Source of the DNA: Phymatolithon calcareum
Taxonomy: Eukaryota > Rhodophyta > Florideophyceae > Hapalidiales
Assembly (NCBI GenBank): GCA_977006965.1
Contig: OZ345356.1
Location: forward strand, 434,001-498,000
DNA: 64,000 bases
Direction of reading: 5' to 3'
Under the pieces are notes generated by a model. It worked only from the letters and a program-made list of their open reading frames with translations. It made no database searches and was not told the DNA's origin. The translations under genes were made by a program, and so were the position numbers. Below are positions 22,492 through 33,633 of this stretch, one piece after another (position 1 is the first letter of the stretch; the number at the start of each line of letters is the position of its first letter).

Positions 22492-24380
22492 TATACAGGA
22501 CTGTTTCGAAAACATATTAAACCCCGCATACACGGCGCACCACTTCTTTTGTGAGGTTCACAGGAAAACGGAAGTATTAATAGCGCACACTTGCACACGT
22601 AAGCATGATTTTGTGCCAGAGCACAAAACCATCGGATTAAGGCGTTGGAGCGGCATAGGCACTGTCAGGTGCTTAAAGCTCTGTAAGCAGTGAACGTTTA
22701 TTGGGTGACGCTCTCGAATACGCCGTTGCAGGTGTACACGAGTACATTAATTTTCTAATTTTGCTGGTACACCAATTCCCTCATAACTTTGTTTGCGCAA
22801 AGATCACAAGTTTTTACTTATATTTTTGATTCATCGAAAATTTGCTTTTGTCCCCTTTTTTAACTCTCCCCTGATTGTACGGTGTTGTAAATGTTTGTTT
22901 TTATACTTGAATGAAGCCGAGTACATGACATTGTTAACGATTATTTGACGTAGTGAATCACGCCGTGAACTGACAAAAATGATCTGTTTTTATAGGGCTA
23001 CGTGCGGCAGACCAATAAAGAAGCTACTTGTAGATGGTAAAACTTCATTGCTTCAAAGAAGATTTAAAATGAAAGGACAGTTGACAGTACGTGCAAAGAT
23101 GAATTGCAGAAAGTATTCGAAAATATGATACACACGGACATCATGGGCATTTCGTACAGCTCTAACCCAGATACTGTAAGTCCTCTTTCATTTGAGGGCA
23201 AATAAGGCCTTCCGAGGAATTCAAAAAGGCCTCTTTTCGTCAGGTCTTTCGCAGGCCCTCTCAGGCCCTCTCAAAATTGCTAGCGCTGCGAAGACGGCAC
23301 GCTGTACCCTCTCGAGGTCCATTTGGGGTTCATTTCTAGCGACGCCGATTACGAAAAGGAGCCTAGCCGACTGATGATCGGAGTCGTACGTCGTGCGTTT
23401 TCCTTCGGAGCATCTTATGGGAATTGTTTCGTCATCGACCATGCCTCTGAAGGTGCCCGGATAACTGTCAACCACGTACAGAACCCGAACGGTGAATTCG
23501 ATTGCATTACCACCGTTACGCGTGAAGAGTTTGCAAGTGAGATTGCCCACACTCTGTACATTTACCCCGAAGAAACGGAGAGCCCTAGCGTTGTTGAAGA
23601 GCCACAAGAAAAGCTTCCTTCGACTTTTCAAATCTTTTAGAAGGAATATTTATTTCGGTACAGTGGCATGACAACATAAAAATGCATACGTATACTGAGA
23701 TCGAATATGAAAATGACACGAAAGAAGCTTTGAACGACCTTAGCAGTGATATATTTTTTAGCGTTTAACGCCACTAGCACACCCTTTACACGTGTCATAC
23801 ATCGAAAACTACCCATTCTGTTCGCCATTAGTGCATTTCAGTACCTTCCTGAAAATGCACCGTTGTTATCACTTTACAACTGTTCCAATTTCCTTAAGCT
23901 TTCTAGACTATTAATAGATTAGCCTAGACCTACAAATATCATACACAGTCGGTTGGATTTATGATTATATCGATCACGGTACACGCGTACGATGGTCAGA
24001 CAAGACCGCTCCGAACGTTTCTCGAAACAGTGATCCAATTATCATACTTTCAAACCATCGAAAAACTTCTGGAAGCTTCGTAGATCCAATTCTAGACTCT
24101 ATAAAGGTCGCCGCTTTTCTGCGCCATGGACTTTTCGCCGGGGAACAACCCGACAACAGCCAGTGAGCCTACTTGTGCGCTTCAAACCCCGCATGTTGAG
24201 ACCAATAAGGTGCCTGGCGTTGAACCCAAAGCCAACTTTCATTGTTGATGAAGTCATTTAGAAAATGTTCACAAACTATATGAAGAGGTCAAAGAAGAGC
24301 CCTGAGAAGAGTTTTAATGTTGTGTATTGAGAATACGTCATGAATTCACTTGATTTCATGATGTCAAAAATAGGACCTCT
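22492..24380. other. no clear gene; one short frame at 23323-23640
   Basis: 23323-23640 (+) is open for 105 codons with a plausible protein composition, but it matches nothing I know. The rest is AT-rich spacer. Confidence 0.35.
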
Positions 24381-24388
24381 GACGTGGA

Positions 24389-25180
24389 GTGAGTGAAGAC
24401 GTCATCGAAACATTTACGCAAATTATTTTGCACAAGTTAAAAATCAGAAGGAACTGTCATGTACTTTTGGTGCCCCAGTTGATACAAGGCGTAACATGCC
24501 TGCAGACAAACGTTGGCAAGTTATATCGTGGTTTGGATATGCATGCTATAGATATGATTCTGTGGCCTCTACACGAACCTGAAACGAGTCATTGGTGCCT
24601 ATGCCTTGCCGAAGTGCCTTCACGAAGGGGTAGTATGTTGGATCCGTTCGGCCAACTAAGGAAAAGAGATCTGTAAAATACTACACTGGATCTCGTTTCA
24701 GGTCCATAAGCTACAAGTTATACAGATCAGAAGGAACGGGAAGTGGTTTCAACACATGTTTGGTATGGTTACGTTTTTTCTTCTCCGTTACGTTTTTCTA
24801 AAATTAAAATAATATAGAGAATTCTAGATACTTCGTCAAATCAGGGAAAATGTGAACTCTGATTGGACGAAGTATATATAGTTCTCTCTATTATCTTAAG
24901 TTTTAGAAAAACGTAATGGAGAAAAAAAACGTATCCGTACCGAAACAGTGTTTTACTTCAAGATATCTAGTCGAGAAAATACAATCTGTTAGCATAGCCT
25001 TCGGACAATGGCTCTGATGGTGGTGTTAATGTTTTCTCGTACATCGGAAAGTCTGAAACTGTACCGGAGGTTATGGCGATCCTCATCCATCAATCTTTAC
25101 GTCCACAGATCGTATTCGCCGATACTGTGTCGGTGCTGACTTTGCAATCACAGTAGCAGGTTTGGAGACCGGCTTTGGCG
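24389..25180 (+). pseudogene. Ulp1/C48-type cysteine protease relic
   Basis: 24389-24676 contains a segment of the Ulp1 core: ILWPLHEPETSHWCLCLAEV, then MLDPFGQ, giving the catalytic His (SHW) and Asp (LDPFG) positions. A 191-bp foldback (24757-24947) interrupts what follows. Beyond it, 25010-25060 reads SDNGSDGGVNVF, aligning with the NG.DCGVFV motif that carries the catalytic Cys, here replaced by Gly. Stops and frameshifts occur between the blocks. Ulp1-type domains are often carried by large DNA transposons such as MULEs, and a MULE relic lies 7 kb away, but a link is not shown. Confidence 0.6.
24757..24947. repeat. 191-bp foldback (MITE)
   Basis: The whole element is one imperfect palindrome: 24757-24835 pairs with about 24868-24947 (TGTTT..GGTA..ACGTTTTTTC and its complement), leaving a loop of about 30 bases. 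It splits the Ulp1-like relic. Confidence 0.85.
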
Positions 25181-25199
25181 CGGACGTGCCTGTTGAGAT

Positions 25200-26467
25200 T
25201 TCGTTGAACGCTCGTCAAACCTTGGAGCTGCCGCTACCGACGCCGCAACTGTCGTCGCCTCCAGGGGGCAGCGCTTCGTTTGTCCCCCTGGCCTGCCGGG
25301 GATTTCGGTTAGCATAACGTGGAGATTTTGGACGGAGATATTCGATTTTGTTCCGCACAGACGACTCTAGACTAATTTCATCTCCTCCCTAAAAGTAGGG
25401 AAATGAATTTGTTCTTTTAAAGTAAATTTTATTGGTATTTTTTTGCATTGGTTCCAGTCGCATTTCCTTCCCCCGCAGTTTCTCAGCGCTCTGTGCTGCA
25501 TAAAATTAAGTTCAATTTCCAGTTCTGGAATAGTATTTTGTTAGAGAGACCCAAACTGTTAATGAGTTTCCATATTAGCTATTTTATTGGCCTAGGAAGA
25601 GTGCTGCTGAGTTATGGTGTACCAGCCGTAAGGACAGAAGAGTTCTGTAGCAAAAACGTCCCTCTGGGCTATTTTCATAACTGAAGAAATCATAATCATT
25701 CACAGCAGAGCGAAAAACGCTGAAGATCTGACAAACGTCGCCCGTGAACACGCGTGTTCACGCGCGTCGTTAGCCAAAAAAGTTCCACGTGGGTTCTCAG
25801 TTCCGTGGCCACGGAACGGAGAACGCTCCGTTGCCCCGGGAACTAGAAATTAGTCCACGCGGCCAACGAGAGTAGCCCTGACGATGAGTACGTTGTCCAC
25901 CTCGCTAGGCGCCAGCAACAGAGATACATACGTATGGTCCAGCAGTTCACGCTCTCGCAGATAGGCCTTCGGGATGGGCAAAAATCTAACTGCTTCTCGT
26001 GTCTAAGTAACGAGAGCCCGTCAATTGAGCGAAGCAGTTTCATAATAACAACGCTTTTAATTGTACAGGTCGATAGCGGTCACGTAGACACTAGCGCCGG
26101 ACGATAAAAAGTTATCAGCTCCCTTAGAATGTAGTAAAAGAAAACTTTCGCTTTTCCTGCATTCCCCTGGAAGGCATCATTAAAAAACACCGTTCTCAAC
26201 GAATATGAAATCTCAAATGGTTTTTCTACAAGAACAAGGATTTCTCCTGTGCATGAAATTCTTCTTTTTGACTCAAGTACTGTAGACCAATCTGAAAATA
26301 TCCAACGAACTACCTGTGATTGCATGATGAGATTTCGATTCGCCTGCAGGACCACAAATGATCTTCCGAGGCTTGCCGCGCCGTGGTCCGTTCGACAATG
26401 GTCGTGGTATCAGTAATTGCGTCAACACCGAATTTTTCGACACCCCGTGTCGAGAAAATATACAAAA
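25200..26467. other. spacer with two palindromes
   Basis: 25743-25762 is a perfect 20-bp palindrome around ACGCGT. 25800-25817 is a perfect 18-bp palindrome around TGGCCA, extended by GTTCTC...GAGAAC to 25793-25824. No gene is recognised; the frame at 25448-25684 has no motif. Confidence 0.5.
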
Positions 26468-26493
26468 GAGAGAAGGAGAAATGTAGATATTTA

Positions 26494-27889
26494 CATTAAG
26501 ACCCCTCTAATTGCAACGACATCGTAGACAGTCCTTTTGTGCAGTAAGAAGGGTTTGGCAAGAAGAGAAATTTATCATAATCTCATTACACTGAGGTGCT
26601 GTGCCAACTCGCACTTGCCCCTTACTAATTCTACTTCATCCAATCAGTGATGCGCGTCTGTCGCATCTTGGCCTTGTACTCGGCCCACATTTCTCATTGA
26701 GCGGCTGTAAGGTCACGACGAGCAGCGGTATTGCAGAGCCCACGCTCATCGAGAATTCGAGTTGAAAGTCCGATGTGACGGAGCTGCTCTTTCATCGGGG
26801 GCATGTGTAAGGATCATTGAATAGGCCTTATCGCGATGATTTGCGTTGGTGTCATCATGTAGTACAGGCTGAATTCGTCTGCGTTCCATATGTCATTGAC
26901 ATCATACTTAGATAATCGATGTTTGATAGGAGGCAGCTCACGCTCAATGGCAGCATAGTCTGCATCGGCGCTCTCGCCATGCCAACGATGACGCTTGAAC
27001 TTGTTACGTTTCTTAAAGCGGTCGAGCCAACCATTTGAGAACTGCAACTGAATTTGCTCATCACCAGGAAGGTTATCGTTAACCATGGCTAGGAGTCGTC
27101 GTCCTTGCTCCTTAATTAAATCGCTAGACACAAACACATTCCTTACATACTGATCGTGTACCCACTCAGACAGTGCACTCTCGAGTGCCTCGCATTTAAC
27201 AGGCAGTTTACGCTTTCGGGACCCAGTGCTCGATGAGCCAATAATACTGTCCTTTGCCTTGATGATACGTGATATAGTCGCGGCATGAGGCGCTCGGTTG
27301 AGATTAAACTCCTCCTTAGCCCAACGAACCATGAGAGCTTGATTCCACGTCTTTCCTTCGCTCCGAAGGCGGTCACACTCTGCCAGGATTTTTACTTTTT
27401 GATCACGCGTTAGGGATATTTTGACTGTCTTCGGCATGATGGTGCGTTCGCTTCGAGATAATAGTTGATGTGATCGTAGCAGGACCCTGATGTTAGCAAC
27501 AAACCGACGTGTAGTCCATCTTTCTAACCCATGCTCAAATTCAACTCTAGAGGACAATGCATTGTTTCTTTCTAGACGTTGCACGGATGCAGCATACGGA
27601 TATTAAAAATTTATGCAAAAAATATATGCGACCGACCCTGAACTCGTCTGCAGCTCTAGAGGACGTTGCATTGTTTCTTTCTACAGTAGACGTTGCACGG
27701 ATGCAGAATACGGATATCAAAAATTTATGCAAAAATAGATCCGACCTTGAACTGGTTTGCAATAAGCGAGTTGTGCAGGGACCTTTAATTTTGGATAAAA
27801 TTTAGATGCCACAAGTGTGGTGGACCAGTGCTACATGCAACTGTAGGGGTTTTGAAGCACGAGGGGTTGCAAATAGAGGGGTCTTATTG
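26494..27889 (-). mobile_element. pogo/Tigger-type DNA transposon, internally deleted
   Basis: 1396 bp flanked by TA duplications (26492-26493, 27890-27891). TIRs start CAWTAAGACCCCTCTAWTTG at each end. It carries a truncated pogo transposase on the minus strand. A direct repeat of about 105 bp (27553-27657 and 27658-27750) lies upstream of the ORF. The element sits inside a LINE-E tail. Confidence 0.9.
26631..27437 (-). pseudogene. pogo/Tigger transposase with CENP-B-like DNA-binding domains
   Basis: The ATG at 27437 opens an MPKTVKIS... frame. Residues 1-65 form the N-terminal HTH (LTRDQKVKILAECDRL). Residues 85-155 form the CENP-B-type second HTH, with SNGWLDRFKKRNKFKRHRWHGE. NADEFSLYY holds the first catalytic Asp of the DDE domain. 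The frame stops at 26814 before the second Asp. A C-terminal piece then appears in the sequence 26810-26631 (LRHIGLSTRILDERG...), so most of the catalytic domain has been deleted. Confidence 0.85.
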
Positions 27890-28015
27890 TATTTAAAAGT
27901 TAGAAACGCATCTGCAGACGCTTGCAGCAGCTTTTCGAGTGCCAAGATAATTTTGCTTGATGCTGTTCGGTGAAGAGATTATTATCATCGAGGGTCACTG
28001 GCAGTGACTCACTGC
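27890..28015 (-). repeat. LINE-E 3'-UTR fragment (other part at 26468-26493)
   Basis: 26468-26493 plus 27890-28015, rejoined across the pogo TA target, gives the LINE-E tail read backwards: GAAGGAGAAATGTAGATATTTA, then TTTAAAAGTT and ACGCATCTGCAGACGC. The pogo element therefore inserted into a pre-existing LINE tail. Confidence 0.75.
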
Positions 28016-28332
28016 TCTCGCCAAGAGCACTATTTGTACGATCATTTATGATATCTGGTGCACATACTCATGGACATGTGGGTGACAATGGATTACACTA
28101 CACTAAAAAAATTTGTACGTGCATTCTGAACAACGCATGTGTGCGCAAGAGGAACGCTCCTCCGTAATACTCGAGGATGCGTTTCTAGTCACGAAAAACA
28201 GGCTCTCAAAATGCGGTTTATTGTACAAATAGTCGTTTGATGATTCTACAGTAACGGGAGATAATGCGCGCATTTAGATTAATCTGAGAGGGGTAGGCAG
28301 AAGTTTGTAATGGAGGCGGTAGCAGTCTTCCA

Positions 28333-30108
28333 AGTTCAAATCCCTCATACTTTGAGTGCCCAACTCAGATGCGCAATTTGATAAGGTCGGCCATCATCAA
28401 ATCTCCAACCAAAAAAGCCCCAGGCCTAGACGAGGTGAAAGCGGAAATGTTGAAAGTGGATGTGGAGGGAAGCACAGAGCTAGTGTTTGAGCTGTGGGCT
28501 GCATGCGGCAGGTGTGGAACTCTCCCCATGGCTTGGATGAAAGCTCTGCTAGTCCCACTACACAAAAAAGGGGATCACGATGACCCAAAAAATTTCAGAC
28601 CTATATCCCTACTGAGTCAAGTCAGAAAAATCGCGGAGGCCGCAATTGATACCCTACTCCGTCAAAGGTACAAGAACCACAACATCCAATTAGGATTCCA
28701 GAAAGGGAAGAGTACAGAGCTAGCCATCCTTCGAGCACTGGAACTGCAGAAGAGAGGGCAGAGATGTATCGCAGTATTGGATCTAAAAGCGGCGTATGAC
28801 ACAGTTCCAAGGAAACACCTGCAAGATCGAATGAGACTGTGTCTACCTCAGGAATTATGCGCGATGATCGAGGTTTTTTTGGTTGCTTCATGGGTATGCA
28901 CAGTTGGGGATCCTCAGAAAAAGTGGTTCGTAATCGACAGGGAAGTACCGCAAGGGTCCCCGTTGAGTCCAAGCTTGTACAACTTGTTCATGGACGAGTT
29001 CGCCGAAAGAATTAGCCAAGTACCACGAGAAGTCGCCGACGTCGCAGGAGTACTGTTTGCGGAGGATGTACTCCTCACGGCTAAATCGCCTGCTGAACTG
29101 CAAAGACTTTTAGCCATTGCGTCAAAATGGGGAAAAGACCGGCAAATGACTTGGAACACGAACGCCGGAAAAAGTGAGGTTCTGTTGTCAGCGGACACGA
29201 GACCAGTTAACTTCAAGCTGTCAGGCAAAACACTAACGAAAGTCAAAGAAGTGTCATACGTTGGAATCTCACTGAGCAGTCAGGGGGTAACCGAGACAAG
29301 AATGCTCGAGCGCATCCGGAACGCCAAGATCGCTGTGTAGCAGTTAAGACCCCTTGGTGTCTCCAGGCGCGGTATTAACGCGCTTAAAGCTATCAAGGTA
29401 TACAAGGCACTGATACAGCCAAGATGGGAGTATGCCATGCATCTAACACCTTGGACGCCGAGAATCCAGACAGCTATTTAAGAGGTAGAGAGGACCTTTT
29501 TATCTCAAGTCCTTGGACCAATCGCGAAAAACCGGTCTGCAAGACTTCGTCTTCTCCGTCGAATCCAAGCAGCTGAAGACAGGAGAATGGTTTTAGCGCT
29601 CAAAATGGTCGTGAGAGCCAAGACAAAAAAAGAGAGCCTACTGGCCGTCCCAAAGGATTGCAGAGACGTGGATGAATTGCAATGGGTGTGTCGGGACATG
29701 GCAGCAATGCTAAGGCATGAGCAGTTCGAGAAGGCCTTGGAGTATCTTAAGCAAGGAATGTTGGCAGGATCCCTGAAAGCATCACTCTTCAATGATGAAG
29801 GGGAGTCTTTGGAATCAAGCAGAAAGAGAAAGATACCGTACGATATAGTCGGAGCAATTCCAGTGATTTTAAGGCTTCCGAAAGTACGTCATCGTCAATT
29901 GGCGGTGAAGTGGGCGTTTGGGAGATTTCCCCCACTGAGCACGACACTACTAGAAGACAAATTTGGCGAAATCATATCAAGGCTATTGCACACGGTTGAA
30001 ACGTCTTTGGCGAGATACCAGCTGACCGGAGAAGAGACCAAGAAGACCGAAGAAGCACTGGACCAGCTACTCTTCTTTACCAGTGCCTTTTACGAGGACA
30101 TGGAATAG
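28333..30108 (+). pseudogene. LINE-A ORF2: reverse transcriptase plus C-terminal domain
   Basis: One frame throughout, with a TAG at 29338-29340 and a TAA at 29479-29481. RT blocks: SPTKKAPGLDEVKAEML, FRPISLLSQVRKI, LGFQKGKSTELA, AVLDLKAAYDTVPR (catalytic Asp), REVPQGSPLSPSLYNLFMDEF and VLFAEDVLL, where the usual F/Y-A-D-D has E for the first Asp. Thumb-like region YKALIQPRWEYAMHLTPWTP follows. The C-terminal domain (29587-30108) has KRKIPYD, RHRQLAVKWAFGRFPPLST and a helical end; I know no name for it. It recurs in families A, B and C in this window. Confidence 0.92.
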
Positions 30109-30344
30109 AAAAACAAAGGATAAGAATTGCGAGCTCGAATCGCCGCTGAGCGCATAGAGGACTCTAAGCTTTTCCCACATCCGTCCGATGTGGGTTTTTG
30201 CAGCTAGGGCCACGATATACAAGATTGCAGAAGAAGCATATATGAATGTTATACTATGCTACAAGGCCGTAGCAACTGAAACGCATCTCCCTTACAGTCT
30301 AAAGAGTGTTACTGAGAGCGTTTAATAAATACTGCTAAAAAAAA
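28333..30344 (+). mobile_element. LINE-A copy 2, longest copy
   Basis: 2012 bp between 9-bp TSDs AGTCTTCCA (28324-28332 and 30345-30353), 5'-truncated in the RT N-terminus. It contains one reading frame (28333-30108) with two stop codons, a 3' UTR with a perfect 7-bp hairpin at 30174-30194, and a tail ending GTTTAATAAATACTGCT plus an A-run. Confidence 0.93.
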
Positions 30345-30353
30345 AGTCTTCCA

Positions 30354-30615
30354 CGTAGTGTTACGCGCTGCACAACGCACGTTTTACGAAACCAGCGCCA
30401 ACCAAAGTGCTTCCCAATTTGGCATCCCGCACGTATTCTCGCTCCTGTCATCCTCATTCAGCTACAGCTTCGCGCCGGCACATATTTCGCACGCATAGAG
30501 TTCTCTCCTATCCTCTGCAAGGCCTTCGGTTTCTGAGTTCCTGGGAAACGCAGTCGTGCCCAGACCAGAGGCATAGATTGCGCGTCGCGTCAGCATAAGC
30601 ACGCCGTAATCGGCC
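30354..30615. other. no recognisable gene
   Basis: Short spacer between two retrotransposed tails; no motif. Confidence 0.4.
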
Positions 30616-30629
30616 GATCGACAGAGAGA

Positions 30630-30819
30630 AGAAGAAGAAAGGTAGATTTTTATTTAAGCGTTACCAACGCATCTGCTGCCGCTTGGGGCAACTTTTCTAG
30701 GGCCAAAAGGTTTTGGCTAGATTCTGTCAAGGGAGAGTTTCTTTTCTTGTTGGTGTCACACGATTCAGTGGACTACAAAACCCACCCCTGGTCTCCTTTC
30801 GGGACCTCGAGGGGGAAAA
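30630..30819 (-). mobile_element. LINE-E 3' tail, truncated insertion
   Basis: 190 bp with 14-bp TSDs GATCGACAGAGAGA (30616-30629 and 30820-30833). It matches the LINE-E 3' UTR read on the minus strand, from the CCCCCTCGAGG hairpin to the AAAATCTACC(TTC)n end. Confidence 0.85.
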
Positions 30820-30833
30820 GATCGACAGAGAGA

Positions 30834-31572
30834 GAGTCGAGCAATACACTTACCATTCTTTCTTCAACCATCCTTGTTGTACCTTTTTCCATTTGGCTAT
30901 TTAGCCGTATTCCCTTTCCGATCATTCAGGGCTTTTCAGCCACACGTAGGCAATCTCTACCAACGCGAGAAGACGCAGAGTCGTTACGGGATTCGGTAAC
31001 AGCTGCTGCCCAGTCCAGTTCATGAGTCATCCAGAAAACGTTTGATCGCTGAGAAGCAAAAGCACAAAAAGGAAAAAATGAGTTAGAACCAGTGTGGCAT
31101 TGCCAGAAAAGAAATCCTAAAGTCATTGTAATACCTTCATAAGAGCAAAGACGATGCTGTACCTACTCAAAACGAGTTCTTCCTCCTCCGCAGAGCTGTA
31201 ACCTTTAAGTAATCATGGACATCACAAAAATGAATGTCAATTCCCGTCCTTGCCATCTCGCCTGCCGCGCACAACGACGATGAATAGCTGCGAGATATCA
31301 ATGGTTCTCCATAAGCGCCTGCAAAACTTCGATCTCTTTGCGATCTTGATTGGCGCGGACTGCTTGGCGCGTCTGTAGCCCTCTAAAGCGATGCATTCTT
31401 AGCGATTCCGCGTGCACACGAGCTCTGTGTCCCTGAATCCTTCACCGGAAATGTCCAAGGCAACCAACGTTAGAGCTGCCAACTCAGTGTGCGCCCGTCG
31501 TGCTGGGCGACTCTTCTTTTTTGCATTATACACTTTTCGTTTCGGGTGTTTGACTAAAGCACTGTACACTAC
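30834..31572. other. no recognisable gene
   Basis: A frame opens at 31412 and runs into the LINE-B insertion at 31585, so its apparent length is an artefact of fusion. Nothing else is recognised. Confidence 0.45.
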
Positions 31573-31584
31573 AGAACCAAACGA

Positions 31585-32247
31585 ATGGCAGTACACGAAG
31601 AAAGATATCGCCGCGATGGAGACCAGAGAGCCGTTCGGTGAAGCGGTAAAGCATATCCAAGCAAACCAATCGTCGCAAACACTTCGATCGAAATTTCTGG
31701 AAATGGAAGGAGACCGCCTAGAATCGAAGCGGAAAAGAAAGATACCATACGACAAAACAAGAGAATTGCCAGCAATCCTCAAGTTCCCCAAGGTGAAGCA
31801 CAGACAACTCGCACTGCAGTATGCCTGTGGCAGATTCCCACAGGTGTCAACAACAAGTATGACTGAAGAATTCGGCACCAGAGCCAGAGAGCATATGGAG
31901 ACCCTTGAACGCACGCTAGCAGGGTACGAACTCGAAGGAGAAAAACGACTGGAAACAGAAAAGGCGCTAGATGAGCTCTTACTATTTAGCAAGACACTCA
32001 TAGAACGCATGGAGAACGAAGAAGGCCTGTATTAATCCGCAGAATGCAAGGCAAAAAGTGGTCGAGTCCAAGCACCAACAATCCCGTAGAGGACTGAGAT
32101 AGGACTACTTTGAGTCCTAAGTTTTCCCGTCTGCGATTCTAGTGGACGTTTTGTGGGCTACACAAAGGTAGGTAGCACCAGAGGAAGCCTTGCCCATATC
32201 TTCGGAAGTCTGTGGGGCTTTTAAATAAACTTGAAAGGAAAAAAAAA
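31585..32247 (+). mobile_element. LINE-B copy 1, 5'-truncated
   Basis: 663 bp flanked by 12-bp TSDs AGAACCAAACGA (31573-31584 and 32248-32259). It encodes only the C-terminal domain (through 32035): KRKIPYD, HRQLALQYACGRFPQVST, then a helical end with ERTLAGYELEGEKRLETEKA. The 3' UTR ends GGGGCTTTTAAATAAACTTG plus an A-run. It is related to, but clearly distinct from, LINE-A. Confidence 0.9.
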
Positions 32248-32432
32248 AGAACCAAACGAGGCATTACAGTATTGTCGTAGGTAAAAAAAAATGGGGGAAA
32301 TTCTAAATTTTTATTTTAGAAGCCCTCAACGCCAGTAGTTCCGACACCAGAGCAGCTTCCCGTGTGCTATGCTTCCTTTCCGATAAAGTTTCTTCATACA
32401 ATCATCTCCGCGGTCATTAAAATATTTCCGTA

Positions 32433-32512
32433 TGACGATGGTGAGATTTGAACTCACACCCCGAAGGACTAGTGCCTTAAACTAGCGCCTTAGACCACTC
32501 GGCCACATCGTC
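32433..32512 (-). tRNA. trnL(aag): tRNA-Leu (anticodon AAG)
   Basis: The minus strand folds as a class II tRNA. Acceptor GACGATG (32506-32512) pairs with CATCGTC (32434-32440), discriminator A at 32433. D arm GCCGAGTGGTCTAAGGC (32487-32503). Anticodon stem CTAGT/ACTAG with loop TTAAGGC (32474-32480), anticodon AAG at 32476-32478. A variable arm with CCTTCGGGG, and T arm GTGAG-TTCAAAT-CTCAC (32441-32457). B box GTTCAAATC is intact. There is no intron and no encoded CCA, as in eukaryotic nuclear genes. It is the only clear housekeeping RNA gene here. Confidence 0.95.
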
Positions 32513-32545
32513 TAGTCACTGGCAAAAAAAATGTATTTCTCAAAT

Positions 32546-32706
32546 TGAGCTTTTCCCCCCAAGTGAGGGGGGTTTTGTAGCTACTGTAGGGCCACGACAC
32601 TCGAAGGAACAGAAGTCAGTATTTGTAGCAGCTGAATCGCATCTAACTTACAGTCTCAAGAGTGTTGCTGAGGACGTTTAATATACAGTATTCTACATTC
32701 AAAAAA
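32546..32706 (+). mobile_element. LINE-A 3'-UTR fragment next to the tRNA
   Basis: About 160 bp matching the LINE-A 3' UTR (GAGCTTTTCCC, hairpin 32555-32572, GTTGCTGAGGACGTTTAAT, A-run). It starts about 35 bp upstream of the tRNA 5' end. I could not find a TSD. Confidence 0.8.
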
Positions 32707-32899
32707 ACTTCACCTTCGCAGAGGAATGCTGTGACGGTCCGTCGGAAGCGAACGAGTTCCGAAGGAACGTGTGCATTCCTTGTAAAAAATGAACGCAAAA
32801 TATGTGCTCCTGTCCAAACGCTACACTTCCGATGATGGTGGGTGTTTCTCGGTTCGGTGTGTCACGCGGGGGGGGGTACCATTTCCAGGGCCTCGATCG

Positions 32900-33211
32900 T
32901 ATTGAACTTCCGGTCTATGTCGTATGAGTGTATAAGATTTATCTCGAGAAGGAAGATACAGCACTCGTCAAGCTGCTTTGGGCACTGTTGGCGTGCCCAT
33001 TCTCAATAGAGGACATGTCCTGTTGGAGTTCCGAGATATGTACTATGGGAATACGACGTATCTCGACCTCCAATTCCCCATGTTTCATCTTATTCATAAT
33101 CATGCATGCCTTGCGTTCAGTGTATTGCATGAGACAATGGGATATACGCACGCACCAGGGCTTCATACGCTTTCGAAGAGAATATGATCAAAATTGAATT
33201 TTGATTATCAC
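32900..33211 (+). promoter_or_regulatory. duplicated upstream region of the small membrane-protein gene
   Basis: 32960-33215 aligns with 39770-40032, upstream of the second gene copy, through CGAGATATGT, AATTCCCCATGTTTCAT and GAATTTTGATTRTCACAAAGAG. So the duplication includes about 1 kb of 5' sequence. Function as a promoter is inference. Confidence 0.55.
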
Positions 33212-33221
33212 AAAGAGTATA

Positions 33222-33260
33222 GATGATGATGATGATAATGATGATGATGATGATGATTAT
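33222..33260. repeat. (GAT)n microsatellite
   Basis: About 13 GAT units with two interruptions, forming the 3' tail of the LINE-D fragment. Confidence 0.9.
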
Positions 33261-33451
33261 TGCTGAATTCCCCTAAGAGGCTAGCACGTCTAGAAGGCTT
33301 CATTTGATTCCACGTGCTGACGTCGGAGGCGTTTGCTATGACCAATTCGATATCTTAGTTTGGTATATCGCCAAGAGGAGAGGTGTACGCATAATAGCAG
33401 TATCCTGCGGTCGAGCCTCTTCTCGTCCACAAATAGAATATATCCTAGACA
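33226..33451 (-). mobile_element. LINE-D 3' fragment with (ATG)n tail
   Basis: 226-bp insertion absent from the paralogous region at 40032. Its flanks are 13-14 bp near-identical repeats AAAGAGYATAGATG (33212-33225 and 33452-33464). The minus-strand 3' end GAAGCCTTCTA...GACGTGCTAGCCTCTTAGGG also occurs at 50476-50512. It ends in a trinucleotide run at 33222-33260. Confidence 0.8.
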
Positions 33452-33633
33452 AAAGAGCATAGATGCTAATTTCCAACAGTATGCTTTTCGCATGAGATTA
33501 AGACTTGGTGTAGTATAAGTCACCAGTTGCGCTCTTGGCGTTAATATTTTGGCACTCTCGTTCTCTTCAAGCTACTCTGTAAGCTCAATATAAGGTTGCT
33601 TTCAGATCCTTGTAGGTGAGTCGCTCCAGCAGC

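Noticed and set aside
31412-32035. A 207-codon apparent gene
   Set aside because: Its first part is flanking sequence and its second part the LINE-B ORF; the 12-bp TSD at 31573-31584 marks the join.
32540-32575. Pol III terminator or leader of the tRNA
   Set aside because: The sequence is the start of a LINE-A 3' UTR and lies on the 5' side of the tRNA.
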